64,000 bases of DNA, taken from the NCBI RefSeq assembly GCF_016889705.1, contig NZ_CP069526.1:9700001-9764000 (forward strand), given 5' to 3'. Position numbers and translations under genes: made by a program. Position 1 is the first letter of the stretch; each line of letters starts with the position of its first letter. This DNA is from Amycolatopsis sp. FDAARGOS 1241. Lineage in GTDB: Bacteria > Actinomycetota > Actinomycetes > Mycobacteriales > Pseudonocardiaceae. The notes beneath the pieces were generated by a model. The model was given only the letters and a program-made list of their open reading frames with translations, made no database searches and was not told the origin of the DNA. Below, piece by piece: positions 59,944-64,000 of this stretch.

Positions 59944-60588
59944 GTGAACATCGACCACGTGCTGGAGGCGATCCCTCCGCTGTCGGTCTACCTGCTCGTG
60001 GGGCTCGTCGTGATGGTCGAAAGCCTCGGCATCCCGCTGCCGGGGGAGATCGTGCTCGTCAGCGCGGCCCTGCTCGCCTCGTCGCACGGCGGTCTCAACC
60101 CCCTGTGGATCGGCATCCTCGCCAGCGCGGGCGCCATCATCGGCGACAGCATCGGCTACCTCATCGGCCGCAAGGGTGGCAAACGGCTCTTCGACTGGGC
60201 GGGCCGGAAGTTCCCCAAGCACTTCGGGCCCCAGCACGTCGCGAACGCCGAACGGATCTTCCACAAACGCGGCATGTGGGCCGTGTTCTTCGGCCGGTTC
60301 GTCGCGGTGCTGCGCATCCTGGCCGGCCCGCTCGCGGGCTCGCTCAACATGCACTACCCGCGCTTCCTGCTGGCCAACGCCCTCGGCGGCATCATCTGGG
60401 CCGGCGGTACGACCGCGCTCATCTACTACCTGGGCGTCGTCGCGGACAAGTGGCTCAAGGGCTTCCAGTGGGCGGGCCTGGGCGCCGCGCTGGTGATCGG
60501 TGTGGTCGTGACGCTGGTACTGAAGAAGCGCATGTCCCGCAACCACGAAGCCCACGCGGTGGAGCAGAAGGACGACGCCGTCGCCTGA
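59944..60588 (+). CDS. DedA-family membrane protein (VTT domain)
   Basis: GTG 59944 starts this 214-residue protein. It has the DedA pattern: VVMVESLGIPLPGEIVLVSA with the membrane-embedded Glu and Pro, GAIIGDSIGYLIGRKGGKRL, FFGRFVAVLRILAGPLAGSL with the conserved Arg residues, and two closing helices. DedA proteins are linked to returning lipid carriers such as undecaprenyl phosphate across the membrane and to resistance to cationic agents. The basic C-terminal tail (KKRMSRNHEAHAVEQKDDAV) is cytosolic. It is a single-gene unit. Confidence 0.9.
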   Translation: MNIDHVLEAIPPLSVYLLVGLVVMVESLGIPLPGEIVLVSAALLASSHGGLNPLWIGILASAGAIIGDSIGYLIGRKGGKRLFDWAGRKFPKHFGPQHVANAERIFHKRGMWAVFFGRFVAVLRILAGPLAGSLNMHYPRFLLANALGGIIWAGGTTALIYYLGVVADKWLKGFQWAGLGAALVIGVVVTLVLKKRMSRNHEAHAVEQKDDAVA

Positions 60589-60733
60589 GCGCCGGGTGCA
60601 GTGGCCTTGGACGGTGTCGACGTGTGAGCGGTGCGCCGGGTTGATCATGACGCCGGCCTCCGCGTGTGGTGCTGGCGCCTGAGGCCGGCACCGATCACAA
60701 CGGAGGTCTTCGTTCTCCACCCGAAATGTCCGT

Positions 60734-61166
60734 TTGGTCTCGCACGACCGACCTTTGTTGATCGAGCGTGTCCACGCGGGACGCCCCGTCGCCCGTGTCA
60801 CCGCCGAGCTGGAGATCTCACGCGCGAACGGGCACAAGTGGGTCCGCTGCTACGACGACCGCCGGTCTGCTCGATCGTTGCAGCAGGCCACACCACCGCC
60901 CGGGCTCGTGTCCCGGGCCGGATTGAGCCGCAGATTTATCCAGCTGCGGCGGACCGGCGCCTGGGCCCGGCCCGCATCGGCGCGATCCTCGACCTGCACG
61001 CCTCGACGGTGCACCGGGTCCTGACCCGCCACCACATGCCGAGACTGGTCTGGCTGGACCGCCCGGCCGGACAACCGATCCCACTGCAACCACCAGCGCA
61101 CCCACACCGCCCTGAACCGGCGCCCACCCATCACCCGCGGCAACAACTCCACAGGGCGCACAGCTA
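60734..61166 (+). pseudogene. IS481-like transposase remnant
   Basis: Two pieces of an IS481-type transposase are present in different frames. The first (MVSHDRPLLIERVHAGRPVA, RVTAELEISRANGHKWVRCY, about 60734-60860) is the N-terminal HTH region; the second (GPARIGAILDLHASTVHRVL, TRHHMPRLVWLDRPAGQPI, about 60955-61080) is the second HTH. Between them the frame is lost, and the catalytic DDE part is missing because homology ends before 61170. No terminal repeats were found, so the element is dead. The stretch 60589-60733 before it shows no gene. Confidence 0.75.
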
Positions 61167-62072
61167 GGCCCCGGCGGGCAGCATGTCCTCGTCCGGTAGC
61201 TCGGCGGGCTTGCGGCGCAGCGAACCGAGCAGCACCCCACCGATGACGACGGCCGCGGCGACGATCTCGAGTACCGAGGGCACCTCGTCGAGCACGAAGT
61301 ACGAGGCGGTCAGCCCGACCACCGGCACGAGCAGCGAGAACGGCGCGACGACACCCGCGGGGTGGTGCTTCATCAGCGTCGTCCAGATGCCGGAGCCGAC
61401 GACCGTGCCGAAGACGATCACGTAAGCCATGCCGGCGACGCCGATGAGGCCCGTGGTGGTGCCCAGCGTCGTGAGTGAACTCCAGTCGGCCGCGGGGCCT
61501 TCGAAGACGAACGACAGTGCGAGCATCGGCAGCGGCGGCACCACCGACATCCACAGCATGAGGTGCATCGGCGTATCCGGCGTCGCGCGGCGCACCGCGA
61601 GGTTGCCGAACGCCCAGCTCAACGCGGCCAGCAGCGTCAGGACCACCGGGAGCAGTGCGGCGTGGCCCGACTGCTGCCAAGCGATGGCCGTCATGCCCGC
61701 CACTGCGAGCAGGATGCCGGCCAGCTGGCGCCCGGACACGCGTTCACGCAGGAGGAACGCGCCGAGCAGCACGGTGAACGGCGCGGACGACTGCAGCACC
61801 AGCGACGCCAGGCCTGTCGGCATGCCCAGGTCCATCGCCACGAACAGGAAGGCGAACTGGCCCGTGCCGAAGCCCAGGCCGTAGCCGATCAGGTAGCGCA
61901 GCTTCACCTTCGGCCACGGCACGAACAGGATCGTCGGGAGCGCGATCAGCCCGAAACGCAGCGCGCCGGCGAACATCGGCGGGAACTGGCCCAGGGCTGC
62001 GTGGATGGCGAGGAAGTTGCAGCCCCACAGGACGGCGACGAGCACGGCGAGCAGACGGTCACGTGCGGGCAT
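61164..62072 (-). CDS. EamA-family (DMT) exporter
   Basis: This 302-residue protein has ten membrane helices in two EamA repeats: LLAVLVAVLWGCNFLAIHAA to LAGILLAVAGMTAIAWQQSG, then VVLTLLAALSWAFGNLAVRR to VLEIVAAAVVIGGVLLGSLR. The signature WGCNF near the first helix and the second-repeat ALSWAFGN are typical of YdeD/RhtA-like exporters of amino acids or metabolites. ATG 62072 has GGAGG just upstream. A LysR gene is divergent 88 bp away and probably controls it. The substrate is unknown. Confidence 0.9.
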   Translation of the reverse strand: MPARDRLLAVLVAVLWGCNFLAIHAALGQFPPMFAGALRFGLIALPTILFVPWPKVKLRYLIGYGLGFGTGQFAFLFVAMDLGMPTGLASLVLQSSAPFTVLLGAFLLRERVSGRQLAGILLAVAGMTAIAWQQSGHAALLPVVLTLLAALSWAFGNLAVRRATPDTPMHLMLWMSVVPPLPMLALSFVFEGPAADWSSLTTLGTTTGLIGVAGMAYVIVFGTVVGSGIWTTLMKHHPAGVVAPFSLLVPVVGLTASYFVLDEVPSVLEIVAAAVVIGGVLLGSLRRKPAELPDEDMLPAGA

Positions 62073-62160
62073 GACCTCCACTCTGCATTCGGCGACCGTG
62101 AAGGACCAGCGAGAAAAACTGCACCGACCCTGTAGCCGCGCTTCACATAAGGTGGACATC

Positions 62161-63066
62161 GTGGACCTCGGCAGACTTCGGACATTGCGGGAGTTCGCGG
62201 ATCGCGGCAGCGTCACGGCCGCGGCGACGGCGCTGCACTGCACCCCTTCGGCGGTGTCGCAGCAGCTGCGCGCGCTGCAGGCGGAGGTCGGTTTGCCGCT
62301 GACGGAACCCGACGGCCGCGGGCTGCGCCTCACGGACGCGGGCCGGGCGCTCGTCGCGCGCGCCGACGAGGTGCTCGCGGCGCTCGACCGCGCCGAGTCC
62401 GAGCTCGACACGTACCGCAGCGCGCCGCGCGGGCGGGTGCGGATCGCGATCTTCCAGTCGGCGGGCCTGATGCTGCTGCCGGGGCTGCTGACCCGCGTCG
62501 CGCAGTACGAAGGGCTCGAGGTGGACGTGCGCGACGTCGACATGACGCCGTCGGACGTGCCGTCGCTCGTCGCGGACTACGACGTGGTCGTGACCCACCG
62601 CGACGAGCACGCGCCGGAGTTCTCGTCCGACCGGCTCGAGGTCGTGCCGCTGCTGCGTGAGCCGCTCGACGTCGCGCTGCCCGCCGGCCACGCCCTCGCG
62701 CGCCGCCGCCGCGTGGACCTCGCCGACCTCGCGGACGAGCGCTGGATCTCCGTCGACCACGGCTTCCCCGTCGACGACGTGCTGCGCTCGCTCACCGTCC
62801 GCACGGGTGTGCGCCCGCAGATCGTCCAGCGCATCAACGACTTCCGCATCACCGAACGGCTCGTCGCCGCCGGTCACGGCATCGCCCTGCTGCCCCGCTA
62901 CACGATGGACACGCGCCGGGGCAGTGGTCTGGTCGGCCGTCCGCTGGCCGGCATCCGCGCCGCGCGGCTGGTCGAGGTCGTGTGCCGGCGTGGCGCGTTG
63001 TCTCGTCCGGCGGTGTCGACGGTGATCGCGGAGCTGCGCGCGGAAGTGGCCGCGCTCACCGGCTAG
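62161..63066 (+). CDS. LysR-family transcriptional regulator
   Basis: GTG 62161 starts this 301-residue regulator; AAGG lies about eight bases upstream, and GTG 62152 is an alternative. The winged HTH is at the N-terminus (LRTLREFADRGSVTAAATAL, HCTPSAVSQQLRALQAEVGL), followed by a linker helix and a periplasmic-binding-like effector domain (RVRIAIFQSAGLMLLPGLLT, LVADYDVVVTHRDEHAPE, GHGIALLPRYTMD). It is divergent from the EamA exporter gene, the standard arrangement for LysR control of an exporter. The inducer is unknown. Confidence 0.92.
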   Translation: MDLGRLRTLREFADRGSVTAAATALHCTPSAVSQQLRALQAEVGLPLTEPDGRGLRLTDAGRALVARADEVLAALDRAESELDTYRSAPRGRVRIAIFQSAGLMLLPGLLTRVAQYEGLEVDVRDVDMTPSDVPSLVADYDVVVTHRDEHAPEFSSDRLEVVPLLREPLDVALPAGHALARRRRVDLADLADERWISVDHGFPVDDVLRSLTVRTGVRPQIVQRINDFRITERLVAAGHGIALLPRYTMDTRRGSGLVGRPLAGIRAARLVEVVCRRGALSRPAVSTVIAELRAEVAALTG

Positions 63067-63610
63067 CCGTGGACGCCCGGCGGATGCCGAACGTGATCGC
63101 CGCGCCCAGCAGCGTCGCGACGCCGAACGAGAGCAGCATGCTCACGCCGGGATCCGTGATGAGCTCGCCGCCCGCGTAGCCGAGGAAGGCGACATACGAC
63201 GTCCAGAGCGTGACGCCGATCGCCGAGGCCGTGAAGAACTCGCCCATGGGCCAGCGCAGGGAGCCGGCGAGCAGCGCGCCGACAGTGCCGCCGGAGGGGA
63301 GCCAGCGCGCGACGACGAGGATCGGCCGTGGGTGGCGCTGCAGGCGGCCGTCGAGCCAGGCCAGTCCGGCGGCCATCTTGCCCCGGCGGCCGAGCCGTTC
63401 GAGTACGCGCGCGCCGCCGAAGCGACCGAGCGCGTAGAGGGCCTGGTCCGAGACCAGGCAGCCGACGGTGGCGACCGAGATCACCAGCGCGAGCGGCGTC
63501 CCGCCCTGCGCCGCGGCGATGCCCATGCCGAGGATCGTCACCTCGGTGGGCAGCAGCGGCACCAGCGAGACGACGAACAGCACGAGGAGTCCGACCGTCG
63601 TAGTGTCCAC
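63056..63610 (-). CDS. DedA-family membrane protein (second copy)
   Basis: This 184-residue protein has the DedA/VTT pattern in a shorter form: LVPLLPTEVTILGMGIAAAQ, VGCLVSDQALYALGRFGGAR, ILVVARWLPSGGTVGALLAG with the conserved Arg, and a closing helix pair (GVTLWTSYVAFLGYAGGELI, LLSFGVATLLGAAITFGIRR). The membrane-embedded acidic residue is the Glu of LPTEV. It overlaps the end of the LysR gene by 11 bp. CACAG repeats like those of the two-component cluster at 26-29 kb lie about 45 bp upstream of its start, which may put it in the same regulon. Confidence 0.85.
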   Translation of the reverse strand: MDTTTVGLLVLFVVSLVPLLPTEVTILGMGIAAAQGGTPLALVISVATVGCLVSDQALYALGRFGGARVLERLGRRGKMAAGLAWLDGRLQRHPRPILVVARWLPSGGTVGALLAGSLRWPMGEFFTASAIGVTLWTSYVAFLGYAGGELITDPGVSMLLSFGVATLLGAAITFGIRRASTASR

Positions 63611-63650
63611 CCCTCCATTAACCGTCTCGCGGGCGCGGATGAAGCCCCTT

Positions 63651-63687
63651 CACCGGGTACTCACAGCAAGGCACAGGCGGTGCACAG
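63651..63687 (+). promoter_or_regulatory. CACAG direct repeats between the DedA-like and SDR genes
   Basis: CACCG at 63651 and CACAG at 63662, 63672 and 63683 are spaced 11, 10 and 11 bp. They resemble the repeats at 26688 and 29005. They could serve the leftward DedA-like gene or the rightward oxidoreductase. Confidence 0.5.
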
Positions 63688-63761
63688 CCGGCCCGAACCT
63701 TCCTCTAACCTCAGCCGAACGGTGACAGGTGTTGTCATGGTTTCGCGTGACCGTGGTCCGC

Positions 63762-64000
63762 ATGAACCTTTCGGGAAAGATCGCCCTGGTCGCGGGCGGG
63801 ACGCGCGGCGCGAGCCGGGCCATCGCGGTGGAGCTGGGGCGCGCGGGTGCGTTCGTTTACGTGACGGGGCGCAGCAGCCAGGCCGGCCGGTCCGAAGTGG
63901 ACCGACCGGAGACGATCGAGGAAACCGTGTCGCTCATCGAGCGGGCGGGCGGCCAGGGCGAGGCGGTCCGCGTCGACCACCTGGAACCCGGCGAGGTGGC
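63762..64000 (+). CDS. Short-chain dehydrogenase/reductase, 3' truncated by window
   Basis: ATG 63762 opens MNLSGKIALVAGGTRGASRA, the first strand and NAD(P)-binding loop of a classical SDR (a variant GGTRGASRA in place of TGxxxGIG), followed by IAVELGRAGAFVYVTGRSSQ, where the Arg after the second strand favours NADPH. The frame is still open at the end of the window, with about 80 codons seen. Insertions after this strand (AGRSEVDRPETIEETVSLIE) are typical of the group whose members are often annotated as oxidoreductases of unknown substrate. The catalytic Ser-Tyr-Lys is beyond the window. Confidence 0.85.
   Translation, partial: MNLSGKIALVAGGTRGASRAIAVELGRAGAFVYVTGRSSQAGRSEVDRPETIEETVSLIERAGGQGEAVRVDHLEPGEV

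Noticed and set aside
60589..61163. A functional insertion sequence.
   Set aside because: The transposase pieces are in different frames, the catalytic region is missing and no terminal inverted repeats were found.

Overview
The window is high-GC actinobacterial chromosome (roughly 70% G+C by eye, many GTG starts, compact mixed-strand gene order). Several features point to a filamentous actinomycete of the Pseudonocardiaceae, most likely Amycolatopsis or a close relative: a conservon-type cvnA-cvnB pair, ALF-repeat and LGFP-repeat secreted proteins, a Ddn-type deazaflavin reductase, a GAP-family membrane protein, an ECF42-like sigma factor with its DGPF partner, and the ffs-dnaX-ybaB-recR neighbourhood typical of Actinobacteria. 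The genus is inference; there is no 16S gene here.

Region 1 (1-11.9 kb). A secreted nuclease (partial) is followed by two small membrane-anchored genes that meet tail to tail, each carrying one frameshift, then an intact secreted trypsin-like protease. At 4.0-7.65 kb lies a tight four-gene minus-strand operon: two small helical proteins that share a C-terminal Y-x-S-R-L tail, a 913-residue FtsK/SpoIIIE-type ATPase with three RecA-like blocks of which only the middle one has a complete P-loop, and a coiled-coil protein. It resembles the substrate/ATPase core of a type VII system without the membrane parts and is my best candidate for an undescribed system. Two alpha/beta hydrolase genes (8.0-10.4 kb) are broken by frameshifts, mostly in short homopolymers.

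Region 2 (11.9-24.3 kb). After tRNA-Ser(GGA) come a PP2C phosphatase, a divergently transcribed HTH + adenine-N6 methylase with a repetitive glycine-rich linker, and a soluble Ser/Thr kinase 9 bp downstream. Cell-wall and secreted functions follow (L,D-transpeptidase lipoprotein, soluble glucose dehydrogenase with five LGFP repeats, cupin), then 3-hydroxyacyl-CoA dehydrogenase and a TetR regulator with two palindromic operators in its promoter region.

Region 3 (24.3-35 kb). A deazaflavin-type reductase and a truncated LuxR regulator precede a degenerate repeat array. An OmpR-type two-component system, a Gly-rich membrane protein and a GT39-type glycosyltransferase are tied together by direct CACAG repeats with exact 11-bp spacing in their upstream regions; a similar run lies at 63.65 kb. 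A dehydratase and a two-gene conservon follow.

Region 4 (35-51.5 kb). SRP RNA, a spermidine synthase-like protein, an ALF-repeat protein, dnaX, then a 1.6-kb array of nine units of about 200 bp, an amidase, ybaB and recR. A surface-glycan cluster follows: WecB-type epimerase, two GT2 enzymes, a flippase, a large multipass protein and a DUF2304-type protein, and then a small P-loop kinase.

Region 5 (51.5-64 kb). A complete peptide ABC importer operon with an attenuator after the binding protein, the ECF42-like module with a symmetrical divergent promoter, two DedA-family proteins, an IS481-like remnant, an EamA exporter with divergent LysR regulator, and the start of an SDR oxidoreductase.
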